A DNA stretch of 64,000 nt from Cupriavidus pauculus. GTDB taxonomy: Bacteria; Pseudomonadota; Gammaproteobacteria; Burkholderiales; Burkholderiaceae. A program made the translations under genes and the position numbers. How positions within the stretch are numbered: position 1 is the stretch's first letter; every line of letters starts with the position of its first letter. Shown here piece by piece: positions 18,017 through 26,532 of this stretch. The notes beneath the pieces were generated by a model. The model was not told where the DNA came from, ran no database searches, and was given only the letters and a program-made list of their open reading frames with translations. The stretch covers positions 868,001-932,000 of the forward strand of contig NZ_CP033970.1 of the NCBI RefSeq assembly GCF_003854935.1, given 5' to 3'.

Positions 18017-18457
18017 GTGGACTCCATATCCGGTTCGCGTTGAACACGGCTTCACTCTAGCGGCGCACACCGCGCCAACACGGTTGCACTTGTAAGGCTG
18101 TCTCACATGGACGCGCGCGCCGACCCGCCCGCCGCCGCGCTGGACGGCCACCCGCCAGCCCATATGCCACAAGGCGCGCCGGGAATGTGACGCAGGCGCG
18201 CCGGCGATCTCTGACCTGTCAGCGGCAAGTAATGTGGCGTTACATCGGAAATGTCTGGCGTAAAGATTCGGCCATGCGTCCGGCGGCGCCCGCCTGCCGG
18301 CAATCCTTGTCATCGCCGCCGCCCCGTGCCACGTTGTGCGCAGAAACGGGTACGCTTGAAGACGTGGCACGCGGGCGCAGCCGCCCCGTCGCGGTGCGTT
18401 GCCGATGGCACGAAGCTTGCGCAATGCTTGTCGCCGTATTCCCTGAGGGAGGACGTC
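18017..18457. other. Gene-free stretch upstream of the small lipoprotein
   Basis: About 440 bases with no supported gene. The first 60 bases should hold the promoter of the leftward lipoprotein gene. No hairpin with a T-tract or strong operator was recognised. Confidence 0.4.
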
Positions 18458-18598
18458 ATGCCGGTCATGTTCATCGTGCTGGTACTGCAGGCGCTGGAAG
18501 GCTTGAGCCCTTTCGCCGTGCCCCAGTTCGCGCGTGCGCACCTCGACGGCGGTCCCGTCGATGCCGTGGCGGTCATCGAGCGGACACAGTCACCCTAG
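18458..18598 (+). CDS. Possible small hydrophobic protein (46 residues)
   Basis: The ATG at 18458 is preceded by GAGGGAGGACGTC, a strong ribosome site, and the frame runs 46 codons. The N-terminus (MPVMFIVLVLQALEGLSPFA) is hydrophobic, like a short membrane anchor. The gene ends 63 bases before the cyanase start and could share its transcript. No family is recognised and codon bias over such a short frame is weak evidence. Confidence 0.35.
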   Translation: MPVMFIVLVLQALEGLSPFAVPQFARAHLDGGPVDAVAVIERTQSP

Positions 18599-18661
18599 CC
18601 AGCCTGCCGGCCACGTCGGCCCCCCGGGGATTCCATTGAAGACCGACCGGAGAGACTGACC

Positions 18662-19105
18662 ATGAATCGCGACGACGTGACGGACCTGATCATCGAAGCC
18701 AAGGTAAGGCGCGGCATCTCGTGGGCCGACGTGGCCCGCAAGGTGGGCAAGAGCAAGGAATGGACGACCGCGGCCTGCCTGGGCCAGATGACGTTCGACG
18801 AGGCCGGCGCGCGCGCCGTGATGGAAATCTTCGACCTGCCGGCCGAAGCCGAGCCGTGGCTGCGCACGGTGCCGTACAAGGGGTCGCTGCCGACGCAAGT
18901 GCCCACTGACCCGCTGATCTACCGCTTCTACGAGCTGGTCAGCGTCTATGGCACCACGTTCAAGGCGCTGATCCACGAGGAATTCGGCGACGGCATCATG
19001 AGCGCCATCGACTTCCGCATGGACCTGCAGCGCGAGGCCGATCCGAACGGCGACCGGGTGCGCATCGAGATGTCGGGCAAGTTCCTGCCCTACAAGACGT
19101 ACTGA
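18662..19105 (+). CDS. cynS: Cyanate hydratase (cyanase)
   Basis: Catalyses bicarbonate-dependent decomposition of cyanate to ammonia and CO2; a homodecamer in E. coli. The 147 residues include an N-terminal helical DNA-binding-like fold (1-80) and the conserved catalytic domain. Catalytic Arg88, Glu91 and Ser114 fit E. coli Arg96, Glu99 and Ser122 with a constant offset of eight. The segment DPLIYRFYELVSVYGTTFKA is nearly invariant in the family. No cynT (carbonic anhydrase) or cynX lies beside it, so it is a stand-alone detoxification or nitrogen-scavenging gene here. Confidence 0.96.
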   Translation: MNRDDVTDLIIEAKVRRGISWADVARKVGKSKEWTTAACLGQMTFDEAGARAVMEIFDLPAEAEPWLRTVPYKGSLPTQVPTDPLIYRFYELVSVYGTTFKALIHEEFGDGIMSAIDFRMDLQREADPNGDRVRIEMSGKFLPYKTY

Positions 19106-19166
19106 GGGTTGTGCTGAAACGACTGGAACGAAGCGGGGCAGCCGGCTGGCCGCCCCGGCCGGCGGG

Positions 19167-19331
19167 TCAGCCGAAGTATTCCTGGTAGAACCGCGTGCAG
19201 GTGCCCGCCTGGCGGAAGGTGTAGGGCAGTTCGGCCATGGCGGCGGCTTCGAGCGAGCCGAACGGGATGTCGAGATCGGCCTCGGTCTGGGTGGCCATGT
19301 CGTCGGTGCGGGAGGTGTGCTGCGGGTTCAC
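19167..19331 (-). CDS. Small conserved-looking protein of unknown function (54 residues)
   Basis: A short leftward frame from GTG 19331 to TGA 19167. Almost every codon ends in G or C, the coding signature of this genome, and there is a coherent polar/acidic start (DDMATQTEADLDIPFGSLEA) followed by an aromatic C-terminus (CTRFYQEYFG). An internal ATG at 19296 could be the start instead. The ribosome site is weak. No family is recognised. It is convergent with cyanase. Confidence 0.5.
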   Translation of the reverse strand: MNPQHTSRTDDMATQTEADLDIPFGSLEAAAMAELPYTFRQAGTCTRFYQEYFG

Positions 19332-19662
19332 GATAACTCTCACTCGGTCGGGGGCGGCCTGCCGGGCCGCCGCGTTGCTGGGGGTCGATGGCGCGACGGG
19401 TTTGTCGCCACGCAGTCATCGTACGAAACCCGGCGCCTTCGATCATCGGGTTTACGCTGAAAAGACTGTTTCAGTTTGGGGATCAATGACGGTACGCTAT
19501 CGCACCGATAGCGGCGCGGGCGCAACAAAAGCGGGCTGTCGCACCCGGCCACCCGGGGCCCGAAGAAATCCCGCCAGGCCATGCGGCGCGGGACTATAGT
19601 CACTGTGGAACCGCCCCCAGAAGCGGTTCTTCACTTCCCTGCCACCCCCGCAGGAGTCCGCC
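19332..19662. other. Gene-free stretch before the phosphoribosyltransferase gene
   Basis: About 330 bases between divergent genes. The plus-strand promoter of the phosphoribosyltransferase gene and the promoter of the small leftward gene should lie here. No distinctive operator, hairpin or RNA was seen. Confidence 0.35.
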
Positions 19663-20418
19663 ATGAGTCTGCCGCCTTGCTTTGCCGACCGCCGGGAGGC
19701 AGGCCAGTACCTGGGCCGCCGCCTGGCCGAACTCGGCTACGCGCGCCCCGCCAGTGGCGACGCGCCGCTGGTGCTTGCCCTGCCGCGCGGCGGCGTGCCC
19801 GTGGCGCACGAGGTGGCGCTGGCCCTGCATGGCACGCTCGATATCCTGCTGGTCCGCAAGATCGGCGCGCCCGGCTATCCGGAACTGGCGCTCGGCGCGG
19901 TCGTGGAGGGCGATGCCAGCGGCCACGGGCCGCACACCGTGATCAATGAAGACCCGTGGGCGCGGCGCGCGGTGGAATCGGGCGCGTTCGACGCCGAGCG
20001 CGGCCGGCAACTGGGCGAGATCTGCCGCCGCCAGCAGCGCTACCGCCAGGGCCGCCCGGTGGTGGCCATGGCAGGCCGCTGCGTGATCGTGGTGGACGAT
20101 GGCGTGGCCACCGGCGCCACCATGCGTGCCGCGCTGGACGCCGCGCGCGCGGCTGGCGCGGCCAGGATCGTGGCGGCCGTGCCCGTGGGATCGTCCGAGG
20201 GGCTCGACAAGCTGCGCGAGGTGGCCGACGAGGTCGTCTGCCTCAACACCCCCGCCAGCTTTGGCGCGGTGGGCGCGTTCTATCTGGATTTCTCGCAGAC
20301 CAGCGACGACGAGGCCATGGCGCTGCTGCGCGCGGCCGCGTGCGCGTCGGTGCTGCCGCCCGTGGCCACCCGTCCGCGCGGCGAGCCTGCCTTCAGGGCT
20401 GGCCCGCTGGCCCCCTGA
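19663..20418 (+). CDS. Phosphoribosyltransferase-domain protein
   Basis: A 251-residue protein of type I PRTase fold. The PRPP-binding motif CVIVVDDGVATGATM is clear, and LALPRGGVPVAHEVA and LVRKIGAPGYPELALGAV match the large family of stand-alone PRTase proteins often found in stress or dormancy operons in proteobacteria. AGGAG lies 6 bases before the ATG. Substrate is unknown; many relatives are not nucleotide-salvage enzymes. The 3' end overlaps the convergent small dehydratase subunit gene by 26 bases. Confidence 0.82.
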   Translation: MSLPPCFADRREAGQYLGRRLAELGYARPASGDAPLVLALPRGGVPVAHEVALALHGTLDILLVRKIGAPGYPELALGAVVEGDASGHGPHTVINEDPWARRAVESGAFDAERGRQLGEICRRQQRYRQGRPVVAMAGRCVIVVDDGVATGATMRAALDAARAAGAARIVAAVPVGSSEGLDKLREVADEVVCLNTPASFGAVGAFYLDFSQTSDDEAMALLRAAACASVLPPVATRPRGEPAFRAGPLAP

Positions 20419-20917
20419 AGCGCGCTTTCAGGTGCGGAATCAGCCCGCCGGCGTGCAGCAGCGCGCGCAGGAAGTCCGGCACCGGATCGCACGGCACGCG
20501 CCTGCCATCGTCCAGGTGTAGCTGCGCGCCATCGAGATCGAAGGTCGCCCGCGCGCCGTCGGGCAGTGTGGCCGCCTGCGGACAGACCAGCACCGGCAGG
20601 CCGATATTGATCGCGTTGCGGTAGAACAGGCCCGCGAACGACCCGGCCAGCACCGCCGACACGCCCAGGTGCTTGAGCGCCTGCGGCGCCTGCTCGCGCG
20701 ACGAACCCATGCCGAAGTTGGTGCCCGCTACCACGATATCGCCCGGCCGGACGGTCGTCGGGAACTCCGGTCGCAGGTTTTCCAGGCAATGGCGGGCCAG
20801 CGTGTCGATGCCGCCCTTCATATAGGGCGCGGGCGCCATCGCGTCGGTGTCGATGTCGTCGCCAAAGCGCCAGATGCGGCCGGCGGGGGGGTGTTCGAAG
20901 TCGGGGACGGGGGTCAT
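20393..20917 (-). CDS. 3-isopropylmalate dehydratase-type small subunit (LeuD-like)
   Basis: Swivel-domain subunit of an aconitase-superfamily hydro-lyase; it pairs with the large subunit encoded immediately upstream. The 174-residue product has IWRFGDDIDTDAMAPAPYMKG at its start and the conserved substrate-binding loop GTNFGMGSSREQAPQAL, as in LeuD. The ATG overlaps the large-subunit stop as ATGA. The operon context (solute receptor, GntR regulator) argues for a catabolic substrate such as a substituted malate or maleate rather than leucine synthesis. Confidence 0.87.
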   Translation of the reverse strand: MTPVPDFEHPPAGRIWRFGDDIDTDAMAPAPYMKGGIDTLARHCLENLRPEFPTTVRPGDIVVAGTNFGMGSSREQAPQALKHLGVSAVLAGSFAGLFYRNAINIGLPVLVCPQAATLPDGARATFDLDGAQLHLDDGRRVPCDPVPDFLRALLHAGGLIPHLKARFRGPAGQP

Positions 20918-22233
20918 GCCAGCATCGCGCGCGGGTCGGTGATCCGGCCGGTGACGGCGGTGGCCGCCACGGTATAGGGCGACGCCAGCCAGACCGCGCT
21001 GCCGGCATCGCCCATGCGGCCGGCGAAATTGCGCGCCGTGGACGCAATCGCGCGGCTGCCGGCCGGAAAGCGCGACGCGCCATAGCCGGCGCAGGCATTG
21101 CACGCGTTCGGCAGCAGTTCGGCGCCGGCATCGATCAGCACGCCGAGCGTGCCGTCCTGCGCGGCAACCTGCTGGTCGCGCACGGATGCCGGCGCCACGC
21201 GCAGCGACACGCCCGCGGCCACCTTGCGCCCGCGCAGCACGCGCGCCGCCATCCGCAGGTCTTCCAGCTTGGCGCCGGTACAGGCGCCGATGTAGGCGAT
21301 GTCGATGGCCTGCCCCGCCGCCTGCGCCACGGGCGCGCTGTTGGCCGGCGAATGCGGCGCGGCCACGTGCGGGGCCAGCGCCGAGGCGTCGAAGCGGTGG
21401 GTGGCCAGCACCGGCGCATCGGCGTCGCTGCGCCACGGACGCGGGTCGATGGCCGCCAGCGTGGCCGCGTCCACCCCGGCCTGCGCCAGCCATGCCATGG
21501 TCGTCGCGTCGGGGGCGATCAGCCCGGTCTGCGCGCCCAGCTCGGTGCACATGTTCGTCAGCGTCATGCGTTCCTGCATCGGCAGCGCGACCACGGCCGG
21601 GCCGGTGAACTCGATGGCCTCGTACCGGCCGCCGCCCAGCCCCAGCGTGGCGCACAGGCACAGCATGATGTCCTTGGCGCAGACGCCGTCGGCCAGCGCG
21701 CCCTGCCAGTCGATGCGGATGGTCTGCGGCACGCGCAGCCAGATCTCGCCGGTGGCCAGCACGCCAGCCATCTCGGTGGCGCCCACGCCGAACATGTAGG
21801 CGCCGAACGCGCCGCCCGTGGGGCTGTGGCTGTCGCCGCCGACGATGAAGCGGCCCGGCAGCACAAAGCCGCGCTCGGGCAGCACGACGTGGCAGATGCC
21901 CTGCCCGTCGATGAAGTTCGGGATGCCGGCGTCGCGCACCCAGTCGCGCGTGAAGCGCAGGATCGCTTCCGCGTCGGGGTCGGCGGCCGGCAGGTAGTGG
22001 TCGGTCACCACCACGAAGCGCGCCGGGTCCCACACGCGGGCGCCCAGTTCGCGCAGCAGCGGCGCCACGCGGCGCGGCCCGCTGGAGTCGTGCGACATCG
22101 CCAGGTCGACCTTGCACATCACGATGCTGCCCGGCGTGACATGGTCCACGCCGGCCGCGCGCGCCACCAGTTTCTGGGCGAGCGTGGCGGGCAGCCGGAC
22201 GGGATCGACGGCGTTGCCGCTGGACAGCGTCAT
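20914..22233 (-). CDS. 3-isopropylmalate dehydratase-type large subunit (LeuC-like)
   Basis: Fe-S hydro-lyase subunit of 439 residues. The three expected cluster ligands are present: Cys318 in YIGACTG, and Cys378 and Cys381 in ACNACAGYG. Active-site segments such as GGDSHSPTGGAFGAYMFGVGATE are conserved. The protein is slightly shorter than typical biosynthetic LeuC. The gene overlaps the Bug-receptor gene upstream and the small subunit downstream, each by ATGA. Stereospecific hydration/dehydration of a dicarboxylate is expected; the exact substrate is not determinable. Confidence 0.87.
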   Translation of the reverse strand: MTLSSGNAVDPVRLPATLAQKLVARAAGVDHVTPGSIVMCKVDLAMSHDSSGPRRVAPLLRELGARVWDPARFVVVTDHYLPAADPDAEAILRFTRDWVRDAGIPNFIDGQGICHVVLPERGFVLPGRFIVGGDSHSPTGGAFGAYMFGVGATEMAGVLATGEIWLRVPQTIRIDWQGALADGVCAKDIMLCLCATLGLGGGRYEAIEFTGPAVVALPMQERMTLTNMCTELGAQTGLIAPDATTMAWLAQAGVDAATLAAIDPRPWRSDADAPVLATHRFDASALAPHVAAPHSPANSAPVAQAAGQAIDIAYIGACTGAKLEDLRMAARVLRGRKVAAGVSLRVAPASVRDQQVAAQDGTLGVLIDAGAELLPNACNACAGYGASRFPAGSRAIASTARNFAGRMGDAGSAVWLASPYTVAATAVTGRITDPRAMLA

Positions 22234-23246
22234 TCCGGCTGGGCTCCGGAATACCGGACGACGGTGGCCCAGCGCTTGACGTCCTGTTTCACGAAGTTGG
22301 CGAACGCGTCGGGTGCCATGCCGCTGGGCTGCGCGCCGTCGGTCTCCAGCCGCTTGCGCACGGCCGGCTGCTCCAGCCCCTGGCGCGCGGCCTGGTAGAG
22401 CGTCTGGGTGATCTCGGGCGGCAGGTTGGCCGGGCCGAACAGGCCGAACCACGCGCTCGACTCGAAGCCTTTCACCGTCGCGCCAATCGGCTGCGCACCG
22501 GGGAACTGCGGCAGCGGCGCCGGGCTGGTCACGCCCAGCACCTTGAGCTTGCCGGCCTTCACGTGCTGCGCCACGTTGAGCGTGCTGGCGAACATCAGGT
22601 CCACCTGGCCGGCCAGCAGGTCGGTAATGGCCGGCGTGGTGCCCTTGTACGGGATGTTGACGATGTAGGTGCCCGTCATCATCTTGAACATGTCGCCGGC
22701 CAGATGCACCGACGACCCTACCGAGCCGATGCCGAAGTTCAGCTTGCCGGGCTGGGCCTTCGCCAGCCGGATCAGTTCGGGGATGTTGTTGGCCGGCAGC
22801 CTGGGCGTGGCCACCAGCACGCTCGGCACGTTGGCCACCAGCGTGATCGGCGTGAAATCGGCGATCGGATCGAACGGCAGCTTCTTGTACAGCGTGGCGT
22901 TGATCGTGTGGCTGGTGAAGCTCATCAGCAGCGTGGTGCCGTCGGCCGGGCTCTTGGCCACCATGTCGGCGGCGATGTTGCCGCCCGCGCCGGGCCGGTT
23001 CTCGACCACCACGGGCTGGTCAAGCGTCTGCGACATTTCCTGGGCGATGGTGCGCGCCAGCGTGTCGGTGGTGCCGCCGGCCGGGGCGCCTACCAGGATG
23101 CGGATCGGCTTGCCGCCGGCGATGGCCGCGTGCGCGGCCGGCATCGCCAGCATTGGCGCCAGGGCCAGCAGCGCCAGCACGCGGCGGCGGCGGGAATGGG
23201 CGGAGGGACGGGCAGGCTGGAACACGCCCGGGCGAACGACTGGCAT
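22230..23246 (-). CDS. Bug-family periplasmic solute receptor (TctC-like)
   Basis: High-affinity periplasmic receptor, usually for carboxylates. It has 338 residues with a basic N-region (HSRRRRVLALLALAPMLAMPAAHA) and signal cleavage near AHA. The mature Bug fold shows IRILVGAPAGGTTDTLAR, RPGAGGNIAADMVAKSPADG and VPYKGTTPAITDLLAGQVDLMF, all hallmark segments. GAGGAG precedes the ATG. No TctA/TctB permease is encoded nearby, so it would work with a permease elsewhere or as a sensor. First structural gene of the dehydratase operon. Confidence 0.92.
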   Translation of the reverse strand: MPVVRPGVFQPARPSAHSRRRRVLALLALAPMLAMPAAHAAIAGGKPIRILVGAPAGGTTDTLARTIAQEMSQTLDQPVVVENRPGAGGNIAADMVAKSPADGTTLLMSFTSHTINATLYKKLPFDPIADFTPITLVANVPSVLVATPRLPANNIPELIRLAKAQPGKLNFGIGSVGSSVHLAGDMFKMMTGTYIVNIPYKGTTPAITDLLAGQVDLMFASTLNVAQHVKAGKLKVLGVTSPAPLPQFPGAQPIGATVKGFESSAWFGLFGPANLPPEITQTLYQAARQGLEQPAVRKRLETDGAQPSGMAPDAFANFVKQDVKRWATVVRYSGAQPE

Positions 23247-23350
23247 GACGATGGCTCCTCGACGATGTGATCAGGAGTGCGCAGTATGGCGTGAAACGCG
23301 TCGCCCGGAAATGCCGCCTGCGTGGCAGGAAAACGTCGTGGCCGCGCGGG

Positions 23351-24133
23351 TCAGTCGCGCAGGCCGGTGCGGGTTTCGTTCTCGACCCAGACGTTGGCGC
23401 TGTCGCCGCCGCCCATCGGGGACAGCTCCATGCGGTATTCGTAGCGGTCGGGCCGGTACTGGCCCATCAGCAGCTGCACCGGGCGGCCGGCCTTGTCCAG
23501 CACCACGCGGCGCACCGCCAGCAGCGCGCCGCCCACGGGCACGTCGAGCAGCGGGGCCACCACCACGTCGGCCAGGCGGGCGGTCAGCACCTGCGAGGCG
23601 CGGCCCAGTTCCACGCCGGCTGCTTCCAGCAGGCGCAGCATCGGCTTGGTTTCCAGGTCGTGGCGGGCCAGCGGGCGGCCCAGGTCGGCGGGCAGGTAGG
23701 TGGTGATGTGCGACAGCGGCCGGCTGCGGTAGTGGCGCACGCGCACGATCTTGATGACGGGATCGCCTGTCTGGATCTTCAGCGCCTCGGCCACGTCGGG
23801 GGTGGCGTGCACCTCGTCGATCGAAATCACCTTGACCGACGTCTTCTCGCCCATGTCGATGATGGTGCCGAGCAGGCTCGTGGCGCGTTCCTCGCTGGCG
23901 GCGGGCTTCACCGGGTGCGGATTGACGAAGGTGCCCAGGCCGCGATGCCGGCGCACCAGGCCCTCCTGCACCAGGCGGTCGAACACGCGCCGCATGGTCA
24001 CGCGCGACGCGTGGAACTGCTTGGCAAGGTCGATCTCGCCAGGCAGCGGGCCCTGACCGAAACGGCCTTCCACGATCTGCTGGCGGAGCACCACGTAAAT
24101 CTGGTGATACAGGGGAACGACGGCTTCACTCAT
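23351..24133 (-). CDS. GntR/HutC-family transcriptional regulator
   Basis: Probable local repressor of the receptor-dehydratase operon, on the same strand and 104 bases upstream. The 260-residue protein has a winged helix at 5-75 (VPLYHQIYVVLRQQIVEGRF, SRVTMRRVFDRLVQEGLVRRHRGLGTFV) and a UTRA effector-binding domain from about 95 to the end. I used the ATG at 24133; an upstream in-frame ATG at 24205 would add 24 residues without homology. The ribosome site is weak for both. Confidence 0.88.
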   Translation of the reverse strand: MSEAVVPLYHQIYVVLRQQIVEGRFGQGPLPGEIDLAKQFHASRVTMRRVFDRLVQEGLVRRHRGLGTFVNPHPVKPAASEERATSLLGTIIDMGEKTSVKVISIDEVHATPDVAEALKIQTGDPVIKIVRVRHYRSRPLSHITTYLPADLGRPLARHDLETKPMLRLLEAAGVELGRASQVLTARLADVVVAPLLDVPVGGALLAVRRVVLDKAGRPVQLLMGQYRPDRYEYRMELSPMGGGDSANVWVENETRTGLRD

Positions 24134-24821
24134 GGTTTTGCCTGGCGCATGCGCTAACAAGTCCTTGATGGGACTAATGTACGTTAAATCAGACATAGAG
24201 CCTAGCATGAAACACCCTAGTGGCGCCGACGCCGCGGTATTACGCGGCATTACCCGTTGCGCGCCGGGGCGGTGCACCGGTTCCGCAAGAAAGGCGGCCG
24301 CCGCGGATGGATTCACGCCGCGCGCCGGCGTGTCCGGCTCACCCGTACGGGTCGGTGCCCGGGCGGTCCGGCAGCGACCCGGCATGGTGCGCGCGGCCGG
24401 CACCGCCTGCGCGGCATACCGTCCACCCGGCCAGCGTTGTTTCATGGCCGTTACGGCGCGCCCGCGCGCGGGTTTGCGCGGGGGTACGTGCTAACTCCTT
24501 GAATGGAAGCCGATTTTCCGCAGGGGGTCGGCCGATGGCCGGCTACCGGTCCCAACCTATGTCACAACGGTGTGACATGTCTACTGCCAAGCACAGGCCC
24601 CGCGCCCTGCGGCAGGGCAAATGCACCAGGAAAGTTCTCCTCCGAAACGGCGCGGGCCCTTGTATTTCCAGAGCTTTTCGCCGAAAGGGGGCACGCTGGC
24701 ACCGAATATGCGCAATGGGCGGCTGGTCTGGCAACCGTGCCGGACCTGAACCTCCAGCCGCTGTTCCCGAGAGCGCCGGCCGGAGGCTGAGCCGCTGCAA
24801 CAAACTTCCTGGGAGCTTCGT
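24134..24821. other. Long intergenic region upstream of the amyloid-like operon
   Basis: Nearly 690 bases between the divergent GntR gene and the Gly-rich protein gene. Open frames on the plus strand (24220-24825) are Arg/Pro/Ala-rich and have no ribosome site, so I treat them as chance. The right half holds one clear palindrome (24559-24578), a plausible regulator site for the operon. The 5' untranslated region may be long. Confidence 0.45.
24559..24578. promoter_or_regulatory. Perfect 8-bp palindrome, candidate operator of the amyloid-like operon
   Basis: ATGTCACA and TGTGACAT are separated by ACGG, an exact inverted repeat 244 bases before the start of the Gly-rich protein gene. It stands out in an otherwise unstructured GC-rich intergenic region. 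The binding protein is unknown. Confidence 0.45.
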
Positions 24822-26351
24822 ATGAAAAAGACTTTACTCGCGTCGGCAATCGCGCTGGCCTTCGCTAGCACTGCCTGGGCGAATCCGACCAACAACAACC
24901 ATGGTGAGGGTGACAACACCAATACCGCTACGGCGACTTCGACGCAAAGCGGGGCCGGCGCATCCGCCAACGAATACTCGAAGACGTACCAGGACAACAG
25001 CACCGATACCCGGACCGCCACGCTCAGCTCCACCCGCACTTCCACGCGGACCACCACCCAGACCAACACCCAGTCCCGCAACCGCACCACGCAGGAGCTG
25101 GGCGGCATGGGCAACGCGGCGGCGGCCAATGGCGGCACGGCCACGGCCAACTTCAGCAACGCGTTCAACTCCAGCCGCGCGCTGGCGGTGAGCCGGCTGA
25201 ACGGCGCCGTGTCGGGCAACACCATCTCCAACATCGGCAACTACGCCACCAACAGCGGTAGCGCGGCAGGCGCCACCGGCGGCGCGGGCGGCGCGGGCAC
25301 CGGCGGTACCGGGCAGGGCGGCAGCGGCGGCAACGGCGGCAACGGCGGCGCCAGCGGCAACGGCGGCTCGGGCGGCAATGGCGGCTCGGCCACCAACGGC
25401 AGCGCAACGTCGGGATCGGCCTACAACGACGGCGCATGGGCCGGCACCGGCGGACGCGGCGGCAATGCCAGCGGCGCCAGCGGTGATGGCGGCAATGGCC
25501 GCGGCGCGGGCGGCAGCGCCCTGACCGCGAGCCTGGGCGCCGGCGGACGCGGCGGCTCGGCCCTGGGTGCGGGCGGCAGTGCGGGCGCAGGCTCGCGCGG
25601 CGGCGCCGGTGGCGATGGCGGCTATGCGCGCGGCAGCGGCGGCTCCGGCCTGGGCGGCGGGCTGGGCGCTGGCCTGGGTGCCGGCGGCAGCAGCGGCTCG
25701 ACCAACACGTCGAACGAGCGCGGCGCGGGTGCTGGCGGTACCGGCACTGCAACGGCAGGCGCAGGTGGCGCGGGCTCCGGCACCGGCACCGGTACCGGCA
25801 TGGGTACCGGCGCGGCAGGCACCGGCACCGGCGGTGCGGGCGCGGCGGGTGGCACGGCTACGGCCACGGCATCTGGCGGCGCAGGCTCGGGCACGGGCGG
25901 CGCCGGCGGTGCGGCCACGTCGACGGCGGGTGCGGCCACGGCCGGCACCGGCACGGGCACCGGCGGTGCGGGCGGCGCGCAGAACAGCGTCGCGGGCGCT
26001 GGCGGCGGCGGCGGCTCGGCCACCAATGGCAGCTCGACCACCACGGCCTCGAATGGCAGCGCCACGGGCGCAGCCGGTGCGGTGGGCGCGGCATCGGGCC
26101 CCGGCGGTGCGGGTGGTGCCGGCGGCGTCGGCAATGGCGGCACGGGCGGTGCGGGCAATGGTGCGGTGGGTGGCGCTGGCGGTGCCGGCGGTACCAACTA
26201 CGTCGATGCCGGCACGTTCAACATGTCCAACGCCATGACCAGCGTCGGTCAGTCGGCGGCGGGCATCATGATCGCCAACCAGAACAGCGGCATGGCATCG
26301 CTGGTGCAGCAAAGCGTCAATGTGCAGGCCAACATGAACGTTGGCAGGTAA
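24822..26351 (+). CDS. Secreted Gly/Ala/Ser-rich protein, candidate amyloid or matrix subunit
   Basis: A 509-residue exported protein. MKKTLLASAIALAFASTAWA is a clear signal peptide cut before NPT. Residues 21-150 are Ser/Thr/Asn-rich. About 150-457 is an extended Gly-Gly-X low-complexity region (GGAGGAGTGGTGQGGSGGNG and similar) resembling PE-PGRS or glycine-rich matrix proteins. The last 52 residues change to a Gln/Asn-rich, regularly patterned tail (SVGQSAAGIMIANQNSGMA, LVQQSVNVQANMN) that recalls Fap amyloid repeats (AAG..NQQ). CTGGGAG precedes the ATG. It is the first gene of a co-directional set with a C39 peptidase and a FapF-like pore, so it is the likely main export substrate. Confidence 0.8.
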   Translation: MKKTLLASAIALAFASTAWANPTNNNHGEGDNTNTATATSTQSGAGASANEYSKTYQDNSTDTRTATLSSTRTSTRTTTQTNTQSRNRTTQELGGMGNAAAANGGTATANFSNAFNSSRALAVSRLNGAVSGNTISNIGNYATNSGSAAGATGGAGGAGTGGTGQGGSGGNGGNGGASGNGGSGGNGGSATNGSATSGSAYNDGAWAGTGGRGGNASGASGDGGNGRGAGGSALTASLGAGGRGGSALGAGGSAGAGSRGGAGGDGGYARGSGGSGLGGGLGAGLGAGGSSGSTNTSNERGAGAGGTGTATAGAGGAGSGTGTGTGMGTGAAGTGTGGAGAAGGTATATASGGAGSGTGGAGGAATSTAGAATAGTGTGTGGAGGAQNSVAGAGGGGGSATNGSSTTTASNGSATGAAGAVGAASGPGGAGGAGGVGNGGTGGAGNGAVGGAGGAGGTNYVDAGTFNMSNAMTSVGQSAAGIMIANQNSGMASLVQQSVNVQANMNVGR

Positions 26352-26532
26352 GCGGCTGGCGCGCTCTGTTCCGTTCCGCACGGAGCGGGACCGGGCCGCC
26401 AGGGTTCAATCCGGCAGGGCGGGGCCGCGCGGCGCAGGTTTGCCGCGCGGGCCCGCATCGGCCGGCAGGCCTGCAGGTTCGCGGCGGTGGCGGCCCACGC
26501 CACTGCCCGGGGCGCACAAGGGGAGACGCACC

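Noticed and set aside
20393-22233. Biosynthetic leuCD for leucine
   Set aside because: The genes are coupled to a Bug receptor and adjoin a GntR regulator, with no leuB nearby, so a catabolic role is more likely; not fully excluded.
24559-24578. CRP/FNR-type site
   Set aside because: The half sites are in the opposite order (TCACA before TGTGA) and the spacer is 4 bases, unlike TGTGA-N6-TCACA.
24220-24825. Plus-strand frame of 201 codons upstream of the Gly-rich gene
   Set aside because: Arg/Pro/Ala-rich composition, no ribosome site, no recognisable domain; likely chance in GC-rich DNA.
24822-26351. Mycobacterial-type PE-PGRS protein
   Set aside because: The Gly-rich composition is similar, but there is no PE domain, a normal Sec signal peptide is present, and the tail and neighbours fit a Gram-negative amyloid-type export system.
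24834-26381. 515-codon minus-strand frame opposite the Gly-rich gene
   Set aside because: It is the complement of a GGC-rich repeat and consists of Ala/Arg low complexity without signal peptide or ribosome site; the plus strand has both.
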